Source: DBFJGL01 sp048394785
GTDB taxonomy: Bacteria; Bacillota; Clostridia; Christensenellales; CAG-917
Direction: 5' to 3'
DNA: 40,198 nt
Assembly (NCBI GenBank): GCA_048394785.1
Contig: DBFJGL010000045.1
Location: 1-40,198, forward strand
This document shows, piece by piece, positions 24,427 through 32,824 of the stretch (position 1 is its first letter; every line of letters begins with the position of its first letter). A program made the translations under genes and the position numbers. The notes below the pieces were generated by a model. The model worked only from the letters and a program-made list of their open reading frames with translations, had not been told where the DNA came from and ran no database searches.

Positions 24427-25263
24427 ATGAAATATATTAAACCCTCTTTGAAATATTTTGCAGACAAGGGAGCGTATCTCGTGCTAATAGCCGTCGCGCC
24501 CTCGTTGCTGTTGCCGTTTTTGCTGTCGCCCACCGACGCGCTGTACATTCTCACGATATATAAAGAGGTGGACGCAAGTTCGTTTGCCACCATATATACG
24601 CAGATGCGCGCACTGCCTTTCGACTATTTTTACGTAGGCATCGTCGGGCTCGCGCTCATAGTAATATCCGTGGCGGTGCTGTTCGGCGCGATAGACAGAC
24701 ATATGCGCATAGGCGAGTTCACGGTCAGTTTCAGAAGGGCGAAAACGAGACTCAATTATAACGTGCTCACCGCGCTCAAATTCGTGTTGCTTACGGGCAT
24801 AATGTACGAGTTTTTCTATCTGCTCACGGCGGCGATATATTATTTGTGGGCGGCATTGTTCGGCACGGGCGTCACTTGGGTTGTGCTGTCTGCGATAACT
24901 TACGTGCTTCTCAATTTACTGCTCATAGTGTCGCTGTCCTGCATAATACTGTGGCCGCCGTTTATGTTGCACACGGGTATGAAATCGTCTGACGCGTTCA
25001 AGACGGGCTGGTCGCATATGTCGGGCAATATAATGTCCGTCGTGTTGGGTATGCTTATAATGTACGTTCCCTTCCAACTGCTCAGTCTGCTTTTCGGCAT
25101 TCTCGACTTGGGTGCTATTGCGAGGACGGTGCTCGACGGCGTTATGTACGCGGTGCTCATACCTTATTACATTTCGCTTATGTACAACATTTTTTACGAC
25201 GTTACGGGCACGGAGCGCGCCGACCTTCAAAAAAAGAGTATATGGTCTAATAACAGGAAGTAA
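24427..25263 (+). CDS. Polytopic membrane protein of unknown function (first of three)
   Basis: A 278-aa hydrophobic protein with about six or seven membrane segments (near 15-33, 65-90, 117-140, 150-195, 205-232, 240-262). I recognise no family or catalytic motif. It begins 25 nt after valS with AAGGAGCG upstream and is followed after 3 nt by the next membrane gene, so both may be cotranscribed with valS. Aromatic-rich loops and a final basic tail suggest a cytosolic C-terminus. Confidence 0.8.
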   Translation: MKYIKPSLKYFADKGAYLVLIAVAPSLLLPFLLSPTDALYILTIYKEVDASSFATIYTQMRALPFDYFYVGIVGLALIVISVAVLFGAIDRHMRIGEFTVSFRRAKTRLNYNVLTALKFVLLTGIMYEFFYLLTAAIYYLWAALFGTGVTWVVLSAITYVLLNLLLIVSLSCIILWPPFMLHTGMKSSDAFKTGWSHMSGNIMSVVLGMLIMYVPFQLLSLLFGILDLGAIARTVLDGVMYAVLIPYYISLMYNIFYDVTGTERADLQKKSIWSNNRK

Positions 25264-25266
25264 GAT

Positions 25267-26250
25267 ATGGAATTCAAATTCGCAACATCGATACTGTTTT
25301 CAAATATGGGTTACGTGCTCAAAATTCTGTTATGGATTTTGATATGCATACTCATCGTAGCCGCAATCGGCGCGGCGATAATAATACCCGTATTCGGCGC
25401 GGTGGCGGAACAGACCGACATCGAAGCTGCGTATACGGGCATAGGGAGTGCCGTCAACGGACTTTTCGACGGCAATCTGAGCATTCGTCAATTTGCCGAG
25501 AACGTAATGGGGCAAGTAGCATACGCGGCGCAGCAAATGGCGCTGATGCCGGGCGCGATTGTCGGGCTCGTATTCGCCGTGATATTCCTCTATATGCTTT
25601 ACTGCTTTCTGTCGGGCATACTTTATTATCCGATAGCTCACATCATAAACGACGTAATGTCCTCGAATATGAGGACGGGACTTGCAAGCAGCATCGCGCT
25701 TCACTTCAAGACGGCGGTGAGATATTCGTTTGCACGGCTTCTGATATCCTTCCCGGTCGACCTTATAATCGCGCTCGCGATGTTCGGACTTGCATACGGA
25801 CTTATCGGCGCGATAAAAATATTCGCAATGCCGGTGCTCATAGTATTCGGCATACTGTGCGTCACAATGCGCTCCCTTCTGTTTTCGGGCTGGCTGCCGC
25901 GCACGCTTTATCACCCCGAGGAAAAGATATTTATGGCGTTTTCGCGCAGTCTGACCTCGGTAAAAATCAACTTCAAAGGGCTGTTCAAGGCGTTTTCGAT
26001 TACGTTTATACTGTCATATCTTATGATAGCGGGGTTCAGCATTCCCACTTTCGGGCTGATAAATCTGTTCGTGCCGTCGGTATATTATTTCCTGTTGCGC
26101 ACGGCGGAACTCGTGGGGTATTACAAGGTTAAAGGGTTCAGTTTTTATACGGACGCGAGCACGGTTATAAACACGGTCGAGTTCGGATACCGTTCGGCAA
26201 ATCAGGCTCGCGACGATGACGAAACGGCGGAAAGGGACGAGGAAGTATGA
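25267..26250 (+). CDS. Polytopic membrane protein of unknown function (second of three)
   Basis: A 327-aa protein with about six membrane segments and a short acidic C-terminal tail. Its layout resembles the preceding gene: an N-terminal anchor, central paired helices with a soluble connector after LHFKTAVRY, and a C-terminal helical pair. The two may be distant paralogues, though identity is not obvious by eye. The stop overlaps the next start by 4 nt (ATGA). A ribosome-binding site AGGAAG lies before the ATG. Confidence 0.8.
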   Translation: MEFKFATSILFSNMGYVLKILLWILICILIVAAIGAAIIIPVFGAVAEQTDIEAAYTGIGSAVNGLFDGNLSIRQFAENVMGQVAYAAQQMALMPGAIVGLVFAVIFLYMLYCFLSGILYYPIAHIINDVMSSNMRTGLASSIALHFKTAVRYSFARLLISFPVDLIIALAMFGLAYGLIGAIKIFAMPVLIVFGILCVTMRSLLFSGWLPRTLYHPEEKIFMAFSRSLTSVKINFKGLFKAFSITFILSYLMIAGFSIPTFGLINLFVPSVYYFLLRTAELVGYYKVKGFSFYTDASTVINTVEFGYRSANQARDDDETAERDEEV

Positions 26251-26717
26251 AGCTGAGAATGTATTTCGGCGCAGTCAAAACCGCGCTCATATCCGTTGCG
26301 GGCATAGCGGGAGCGGCGATAGTTATTCTTGACGCGGTAATGCTGTCGGGCGTATCTCCGAGCTTATCCGTAAACACGGCGGTTGCGGGCGTGTCGCTTG
26401 CGGCGGCGATAATAGTCGTTATCGCGGCTATACTCATACTTTTCAACAGCACGTACGTCTTTTCGGAAGACGCGATGATAGTGACTCTCGGGTTTTTCGC
26501 GGACAGGCTGGAATACGAAAAAATCACGGCGATACGCCAGAACACGCTCACCAAAGAGATATGGCTGTCCTTTTCGGACGAGCACGACGAGGAGCAGAGC
26601 GTCCGCATAAACGTATCCGCGGCAAAAACCGAAGATTTTTTGGCGGCTATGCGGAAATACCGTCCGTTTATAATAGCGGAATATTTCACTCCCGACGACA
26701 AGAAAAAGAAGAAATAG
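26247..26717 (+). CDS. Small membrane protein with a PH-like C-terminal domain
   Basis: A 156-aa protein with two membrane helices (about 10-32 and 41-66), then a soluble part reading YVFSEDAMIVTLGFFADRL and YEKITAIRQNT. This pattern matches bacterial PH-like (bPH) domains. It ends in a Lys run (DDKKKKK). Function unknown; bPH membrane proteins are often scaffold or envelope-stress proteins. Overlap with the preceding gene suggests that the three act together. Confidence 0.75.
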   Translation: MKLRMYFGAVKTALISVAGIAGAAIVILDAVMLSGVSPSLSVNTAVAGVSLAAAIIVVIAAILILFNSTYVFSEDAMIVTLGFFADRLEYEKITAIRQNTLTKEIWLSFSDEHDEEQSVRINVSAAKTEDFLAAMRKYRPFIIAEYFTPDDKKKKK

Positions 26718-26842
26718 CGCGTCGGTCGCGCTTACGTCGAGAATGCGCTCGATTTGACCGATACTTTGCAGTCGGCAGACAATGCGCAAAAGCCGCAATA
26801 TAAGCTGAGAATAAAGTAATTTTTGAAATATAAAGGGTATTT

Positions 26843-28345
26843 ATGAATTTCAAACCGTTTGACGCACAGGCAAAAGACGTCCTTTACACATATCTCGCGC
26901 ATAGACGATACGCGGGAAGCGATTATTCCGCGCATGCGTTTTTGAGTTGGTTCGACGACCTCGAATACGCCGAGAGCGACGGGGCGTTTTTCCTGCGCGC
27001 TTTTTTCAACGGCGAGCTCAGATATTGGCCGCCTCTCGTTAATAACGGACTCACGTTGAAAGAAGCGGTTGCGCTTCTGCCTGAGAACAGCACGTTCTGT
27101 TTTGCGGACGAGGCTTTCAAGGAGGAACTCGGCGACGGTTATGCCGCCTGCACAAACAGGGATTGGTCGGAGTATATCTACAAAACCTCCGATTTTATCG
27201 CGCTTACGGGCAAGCGTTATGCCGCAAAACGCAACCATATATCCCGATTTCTCAAAAACTACGAGCCGCAATGGAGCGCGTACACGGCTGACGACTACGA
27301 CGAGTTTCTGCGCTTCGAGGAGGAGTGGCTTGCAGGGCATTCCTTCGACGGCGCAAAAGAGGAGAGCGCGCTCAAAGAGAGCCGCATCGTTGACGGCTGG
27401 CTGGAAGCGTCGCTCAGGGGAGAACTTATCTGCGAGATCCTGCGCGTAGACGGTAAGATGGCTGGCATAAGCATCGCGGAACTGATGCCCTGCGGAAGCG
27501 CGGTGGTTATGTACGAAAAGGCGAATATAGCATACGACGGCGTTTACAGCTATCTTGCCAACACGTTTGCAAAGCGCAATCTTGCTTCCGCGGATTATAT
27601 CAACCGTCAGGAAGATATGGGAATGGAAGGACTGCGCAAATCCAAGCTCAGCTATTACCCCGAGTTTTTGCTGGATAAATACGTGCTTACGCCGCAATCC
27701 GCGTTAAAGCGCGACGAAAACGGAAAACTTATACGCCCTTGCGACGGCGACAGTTCTTTGGATGGCGGCGACGAGGAGGACGATTTCGGTCAAAGCGCGG
27801 CAGAGCACGCGAAATCAGATGACAAGCCGTTTGTTTTGGATAGTTCGAAAATATCCGTCCGACAGCTCGCTCCTGCCGATTTCAACGCGGCAATGACTTT
27901 TTTGAAATGCAATATTCATCATTTGGAAGATAAAAAGTTCTTCCTGAATTACACCGACGAGGAGCTTCAAGCCGTCCTCGAAGACGGATATATGGCGGCA
28001 ATTCTCAACGACGGTCATATTATAGCCACCTGCGCCGTCGACGTCGATAAAAAATTCGGCGAAAAACTCAAAGCTATCTGCCGCGACGAGAGCGACCGCA
28101 CTTTTTACGAGTTCGGGGGAATAATGGTGTGCCGTCATTACCGCAGGCAGGGGCTTGCACGCAAGATATGCGCCGAAGTGCTCGATTATGCAAAACGCAA
28201 TCTCAAAAACGTTACGCTGTGCGCCTGCGTGCAGTTCGACAACGTCGCGTCGTTGAAAAACCTCGAAAACTTCGGGTTCGTCCGTCGTGCCCGAGCCGCA
28301 TACAAAATTTACGATTTCGTGTATCTAACCTTAGATATTAACTGA
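26843..28345 (+). CDS. DUF2156 (LPG-synthase C-terminal-like) and GNAT acetyltransferase fusion
   Basis: A 500-aa protein with two acyl-transferase-like halves. Residues 1-295 look like the DUF2156 / phosphatidylglycerol lysyltransferase C-terminal fold (KRNHISRFLKNY, FEEEWL, then a second GNAT-like half ending YPEFLLDKY). An acidic linker (296-335) follows. Residues 336-500 form a GNAT domain whose acetyl-CoA loop reads RRQGLAR (434-440). No membrane segments are present, so it is unlikely to be a full MprF. Substrates unknown. The start has AAGGG 6 nt upstream. Confidence 0.75.
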   Translation: MNFKPFDAQAKDVLYTYLAHRRYAGSDYSAHAFLSWFDDLEYAESDGAFFLRAFFNGELRYWPPLVNNGLTLKEAVALLPENSTFCFADEAFKEELGDGYAACTNRDWSEYIYKTSDFIALTGKRYAAKRNHISRFLKNYEPQWSAYTADDYDEFLRFEEEWLAGHSFDGAKEESALKESRIVDGWLEASLRGELICEILRVDGKMAGISIAELMPCGSAVVMYEKANIAYDGVYSYLANTFAKRNLASADYINRQEDMGMEGLRKSKLSYYPEFLLDKYVLTPQSALKRDENGKLIRPCDGDSSLDGGDEEDDFGQSAAEHAKSDDKPFVLDSSKISVRQLAPADFNAAMTFLKCNIHHLEDKKFFLNYTDEELQAVLEDGYMAAILNDGHIIATCAVDVDKKFGEKLKAICRDESDRTFYEFGGIMVCRHYRRQGLARKICAEVLDYAKRNLKNVTLCACVQFDNVASLKNLENFGFVRRARAAYKIYDFVYLTLDIN

Positions 28346-28384
28346 GATTTGCATCATATTCTCTGTGTGGAAACGCGAACAATC

Positions 28385-28464
28385 ATCACACGTTCAAGCT
28401 TTATTGAAATAACAATTCAGCAAGCAAAGGGTTATTTTACAAGTCCCTCTGTCTGTTGGATTGT
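28385..28464 (-). repeat. Fragments of the dispersed repeat family
   Basis: 28385-28402 is the exact reverse complement of 16554-16571. 28424-28464 (AGGGTTATTTTACAAG, then CTCTGTCTGTTGGATTG) resembles 17214-17250. The rest of the 248-nt gap before the aconitase-like gene holds its promoter. Confidence 0.55.
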
Positions 28465-28544
28465 TTTTCGATAAAATCGGATTTTTCAATTTCTTAAATA
28501 GAAGCTAAAACTCATACTTGGCAATAAGTATTGTTTCGCACCGT

Positions 28545-28573
28545 TTGACTTACGCGCGCGTGTATTATATAAT
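28545..28573 (+). promoter_or_regulatory. Strong SigA-type promoter of the aconitase-like gene
   Basis: -35 TTGACT (28545-28550), a 17-nt spacer and a consensus -10 TATAAT (28568-28573), one base from full consensus. The leader of about 14 nt carries TGAGGT ahead of the ATG at 28594. Confidence 0.85.
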
Positions 28574-28593
28574 ACATAAATTGAGGTAACTTT

Positions 28594-30789
28594 ATGATAA
28601 AACTATTTGACGAGAAAATGTATTATTGCGGCAAAACTCTGCTTACCGAGAGCGAGTACGCCGCAAACAGTCTTGTTGTCGGCAGCAAGAAAGGCACGAT
28701 AGCGTATTCGATTTTATCGGCGCACAACGTGTCGGGCAACGACGGCGAACTGAAAATAAAATTCGACGCAATGGCGTCGCACGACATCACATACGTCGGC
28801 ATAATTCAGTCGGCGAGGGCGAGCGGACTCGAAAGTTTCCCGATACCGTACGTTCTCACCAACTGCCACAACAGTCTGTGCGCGGTGGGCGGCACCATAA
28901 ACGAAGACGACCACGTCTTCGGACTGAGCGCGGCAAAGCGATACGGCGGCATATACGTGCCCGCAAACGCCGCGGTAATACACAGCTATATGCGCGAAAT
29001 GTTTGCAGGCTGCGGCAAGATGATTTTGGGCAGCGATTCGCACACCCGTTACGGCGCAATCGGAACGATGGCGATAGGCGAGGGCGGACCGGAACTTGTC
29101 AAACAGCTTTTGAAGCGCACGTACGACGTAAGCTATCCGCGCGTCATAGCGGTTGAACTCACGGGTGCGCCGCGCAAGGGCGTAGGACCTCAGGACGTTG
29201 CGCTCGCCCTCATAGGCGAGGTGTTCAAAAACGGTTTCGTAAAGAACGCCGTGCTCGAATTTGTGGGCGAAGGCATAGAAGGGCTTTCCGTCGAGTACCG
29301 CAACGGCATAGACGTTATGACCACGGAAAGCGCGTGTCTGAGTTCCGTTTGGGCAACGGACGACAAAGTAAAGGCTTATCTTAAAAAGTACGGCAGAGAG
29401 CAGGATTACAAGCGGTTGGAGCCCGATTGCGGAGCGATATACGACGGCGCAATCAAAATCGACCTCGGCAAGGTAGAGCCTATGATTGCGCTTCCCTTCC
29501 ACCCCTCCAACGTGTACAAACTCGCCGACGTCATAGCCGAACCCGAAAGAATACTCGGCGCAGCGGAAATCGAGGGGCGCAAACTGCTCGGCAACGACGC
29601 ATTCAGCCTTACGGACAAGATACGCGACGGCAAAGTCATTGCGTCGCAGGGCGTCATTGCGGGCTGCGCAGGCGGCACTTACGACAATCTTATGAGCGCG
29701 GCGGCGATAATGAGAGGCAGGAGAGTGGGAGACGGCGCGTTCAATCTCACCGTATATCCGGGGTCTCAGCCCGTCAATTTCGCGATAGTGAAAAACGGCG
29801 CGGCGGCACAGCTTATCGAAAGCGGCGCGGTGCTCAAACCCTGTTTCTGCGGACCGTGTTTCGGCGCGGGAGACGTGCCTGCAAACAACGGTTTTTCCAT
29901 ACGCCACACCACGCGCAATTTCGAGCGCAGAGAGGGCAGTAAACCCTCCGACAATCAGATTGCGTCCGTCGCGCTTATGGACGCGCGTTCCATTGCGGCA
30001 ACGGCGGCAAACGGCGGCGTGCTCACGTCCGCGCTCGGATACGATTACGACGACGCTTTCCCCGAGTTCGAATACAATCCTGCCGTTTACGGCGCGAGGG
30101 TATATAACGGTTTCGGCAAGCCCGACTCCTCGGTTGAGCTTGTTTACGGTCCCAACATCACGGATATACCGTCCATCGACGCGCTCAAAGAAAATATCGC
30201 GCTCAAAATATGCAGCGTGATAAACGACGCCGTCACCACCACAGACGAACTCATACCTTCGGGCGAAACTTCCTCATATCGCAGCAATCCGTTGCGGCTT
30301 GCGGAATTTGCGCTGTCAAGAAAGGACGCAGGCTACGTCGGCAGAAGCAAGAGCGTGCGCGACGGCGGCAACGAGGATATGAAAGAGGCGGCAGAGCTTT
30401 GCGGAGTTAAAGGGGAATGCACGTTTGCGTCCGCGATTTTTGCGGTAAAACCCGGCGACGGAAGCGCGCGCGAACAGGCGGCAAGCTGTCAGCGTTTTTT
30501 GGGCGGCGGCGCGAATATAGCGCGCGAGTATGCCACCAAGCGTTACCGCTCCAACCTCATAAATTGGGGTATGCTTCCTTTAATCGACGGCAGTGACGAG
30601 TTTAAGCTCGGCGACGTTATCGTGATAAAGGACGTTTTATCGAGCGTACTCGACAACAAGGCTTTCGACGCATATATCGTGCGCGACGGCAAGGTTATGA
30701 AAGCAGACGTGAGAATGGACGCAATCACCGACACCGAAAAGCAGATAATAGCGGACGGCTGTCTTATCAATTACTACAAGAACAACTGA
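28594..30789 (+). CDS. Aconitase-superfamily hydratase (YbhJ-like)
   Basis: A 731-aa iron-sulfur hydratase. The aconitase marks are DSHTRYG (148-154) and three cluster cysteines, C358 (GCAGGTYDN), C419 and C422 (CGPC). The overall sequence resembles the E. coli YbhJ group, whose substrate is not established, more than AcnA or AcnB as far as can be judged by eye. No citrate synthase or isocitrate dehydrogenase gene lies nearby, so a housekeeping TCA role is not supported. It has its own strong promoter and is followed after 219 nt by an acyl-CoA synthetase gene. Confidence 0.8.
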   Translation: MIKLFDEKMYYCGKTLLTESEYAANSLVVGSKKGTIAYSILSAHNVSGNDGELKIKFDAMASHDITYVGIIQSARASGLESFPIPYVLTNCHNSLCAVGGTINEDDHVFGLSAAKRYGGIYVPANAAVIHSYMREMFAGCGKMILGSDSHTRYGAIGTMAIGEGGPELVKQLLKRTYDVSYPRVIAVELTGAPRKGVGPQDVALALIGEVFKNGFVKNAVLEFVGEGIEGLSVEYRNGIDVMTTESACLSSVWATDDKVKAYLKKYGREQDYKRLEPDCGAIYDGAIKIDLGKVEPMIALPFHPSNVYKLADVIAEPERILGAAEIEGRKLLGNDAFSLTDKIRDGKVIASQGVIAGCAGGTYDNLMSAAAIMRGRRVGDGAFNLTVYPGSQPVNFAIVKNGAAAQLIESGAVLKPCFCGPCFGAGDVPANNGFSIRHTTRNFERREGSKPSDNQIASVALMDARSIAATAANGGVLTSALGYDYDDAFPEFEYNPAVYGARVYNGFGKPDSSVELVYGPNITDIPSIDALKENIALKICSVINDAVTTTDELIPSGETSSYRSNPLRLAEFALSRKDAGYVGRSKSVRDGGNEDMKEAAELCGVKGECTFASAIFAVKPGDGSAREQAASCQRFLGGGANIAREYATKRYRSNLINWGMLPLIDGSDEFKLGDVIVIKDVLSSVLDNKAFDAYIVRDGKVMKADVRMDAITDTEKQIIADGCLINYYKNN

Positions 30790-30986
30790 CAAAAGCGCGG
30801 GAAAATACGGCGTTTTGCCGCATAAAGAATATAGTTGCGCGGTGACAGCGGCAGGCGCAGGGGTAAAAGAGCAGAACCGTGAGCGAAGCGGCGAGCGAAT
30901 GTGCGCGGCTTATGGCAAAAGCACGGCGTTTGCAAGGTAAAATGCATAACACTGCGTCTTATAAAAAAACAAAATTCGACAAATAC

Positions 30987-30999
30987 GCCGCTCTGCGGC
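30987..30999 (+). promoter_or_regulatory. Small hairpin abutting the ribosome-binding site
   Basis: GCCGC (30987-30991) and GCGGC (30995-30999) form a 5-bp stem ending 1 nt before the GGAG site (31001-31004) of the acyl-CoA synthetase gene. It could modulate translation or simply keep the site exposed. Confidence 0.35.
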
Positions 31000-31008
31000 A
31001 GGAGCACT

Positions 31009-32646
31009 ATGCCAATAACGGAATTACTTAAAAACAATGCGGCAAACTTCGGGGGAGAAGTTTGCCTTACGGAAATAAATCCCGACCTCAAAGAAAAACA
31101 ACGCCTGACTTGGAAGGAATTTTCTTTGGTAGTACCCGAAAAAAGCCACGACCATAAGCGCGAACTGACTTGGGCGCAATTCGACGAGCAGGCAAACGCG
31201 TTCGCAAACGCACTGCTGTCGCTCGGCGTAAAGAAAGGGGACAAGATAGCAATCTTGCTTATGAACTGCCTTGAATGGCTGCCCGTATATTTCGGAGTGC
31301 TGAAATCGGGCGCGGTTGCGGTGCCGTTCAATTACCGTTACAGCGCGGACGAAATCGAGTATTGCCTCGATAAAGCCGACTGTTCTATGCTGGTGTTCGG
31401 CAAGGAGTTTATAGGACGGCTCGAAACGCTTGTGGGCAAACTTCCAAAAATAAAGGAAATGATATTTTTAGGCGAAGACTGTCCGACTTTCGCAAGTTCT
31501 TACGAGGAAACGGTGTCCGCATCTCCCGTAACCCCTCCCGACGTAAAACTTACCGACGACGATTACGGCGCAATTTATTTTTCAAGCGGCACCACGGGTT
31601 TCCCCAAGGCGATACTTCACCGTCACAGGAGCCTTATGTGCGCGGCGATAACGGAGCAGAAGCACCACTCGCAAACGCGCGAAGACAACTTTTTGCTTAT
31701 ACCGCCACTTTATCACACGGGCGCGAAAATGCATTGGTTCGGGAGTCTTCTCTCGGGCAGCCGCGCGGTGATACTCAAAGGCGTGTCGCCCAAGTGGATA
31801 TTGCAGACCGCGTCGGACGAGCGGTGCACGATAGTATGGCTGCTTGTGCCGTGGGCGCAGGACATACTCGACGCAATCGACAGCGGCGACGTCAATCTTT
31901 CCGACTATGATTTGTCCCAATGGCGGCTTATGCACATCGGGGCGCAGCCCGTGCCTCCGAGCCTTATAAAGAGGTGGAAAAAGGTGTTCCCCAACCACGA
32001 ATACGACACCAATTACGGACTTTCCGAGAGTATAGGACCGGGGTGCGTACACCTCGGAGTGGAAAACATCGATAAAGTCGGCGCGATAGGCAAAGCGGGT
32101 TACAGATGGAGCGCGCGCATAGTGGGCGACGACCGCCGCGACGTAGAACGCGGAGAAGTCGGCGAACTTGCGGTCAAGGGCGACGGCGTAATGGAGTGCT
32201 ACTACCGCGACGAAGACGCCACGCGCGCCGTGCTTTCGGACGGCTGGCTGTTTACGGGAGATATGGCAAAAGAGGACGAAGACGGGTTTATCTATCTCGT
32301 CGACCGCAAAAAAGACGTTATAATCACGGGCGGCGAAAACCTTTATCCCGTTCAGATAGAGGACTTTTTGCGCCGTCACGACGCAATCAAAGACGTTGCC
32401 GTCATAGGGCTTCCCGACGAGCGTCTGGGCGAAATCGCGGCGGCGATTATAGAACTGAAACCCGATTGCGGCGAAGTGACGGAGGAAGACATCAACGCAT
32501 TCTGCGCCGAACTTCCGCGCTACAAACGTCCCAAAACCGTCATTTTCGATAAAGTACCGCGCAACCCTACGGGCAAAATTGAAAAGCCGAAACTCCGCGA
32601 AAAGTATTGCGGCGGCTCCCTCGTAGAAGCGCAAATCACCAAATAA
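31009..32646 (+). CDS. AMP-forming acyl-CoA synthetase (class I adenylate-forming enzyme)
   Basis: A 545-aa ligase that activates a carboxylic acid as acyl-AMP and transfers it to CoA. Motifs: P-loop SSGTTGFPK beginning near 192, YGLSES (A5-type) near 340, GWLFTGD near 411, the hinge DRKKD and the catalytic lysine in PTGKIEK near the C-terminus. The start at 31009 has GGAG 4 nt upstream; the frame extends to 30901 without homology. The sequence resembles fatty-acyl or aryl-acid CoA ligases; the substrate cannot be fixed. Location upstream of the ior-paaK genes suggests activation of an organic acid in the same pathway. Confidence 0.88.
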   Translation: MPITELLKNNAANFGGEVCLTEINPDLKEKQRLTWKEFSLVVPEKSHDHKRELTWAQFDEQANAFANALLSLGVKKGDKIAILLMNCLEWLPVYFGVLKSGAVAVPFNYRYSADEIEYCLDKADCSMLVFGKEFIGRLETLVGKLPKIKEMIFLGEDCPTFASSYEETVSASPVTPPDVKLTDDDYGAIYFSSGTTGFPKAILHRHRSLMCAAITEQKHHSQTREDNFLLIPPLYHTGAKMHWFGSLLSGSRAVILKGVSPKWILQTASDERCTIVWLLVPWAQDILDAIDSGDVNLSDYDLSQWRLMHIGAQPVPPSLIKRWKKVFPNHEYDTNYGLSESIGPGCVHLGVENIDKVGAIGKAGYRWSARIVGDDRRDVERGEVGELAVKGDGVMECYYRDEDATRAVLSDGWLFTGDMAKEDEDGFIYLVDRKKDVIITGGENLYPVQIEDFLRRHDAIKDVAVIGLPDERLGEIAAAIIELKPDCGEVTEEDINAFCAELPRYKRPKTVIFDKVPRNPTGKIEKPKLREKYCGGSLVEAQITK

Positions 32647-32681
32647 CGCGCACCCCGTCCGCGGTATAACGAAATATTACC

Positions 32682-32760
32682 TGATACAAGCACGTTGCCT
32701 GTTAGATAGCGCGGCAGTCCCCTAAACAGAAACGAAAACCCTATACACGGTTTAACGTAT
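32682..32760 (+). repeat. Copy of the dispersed repeat upstream of iorA
   Basis: It contains TGTTAGATAGCGCGGCAGTC, then CCCTAAACAG and TACACGGTTTAACG. This matches 17224-17304 over most of its length. It fills the gap between the acyl-CoA synthetase and iorA genes. Confidence 0.75.
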
Positions 32761-32824
32761 ATATAAACAAAAATCCCGAAAGGGTTGATAAAGATAAAAA
32801 AATCAGTACATAAAGAGGATATTT

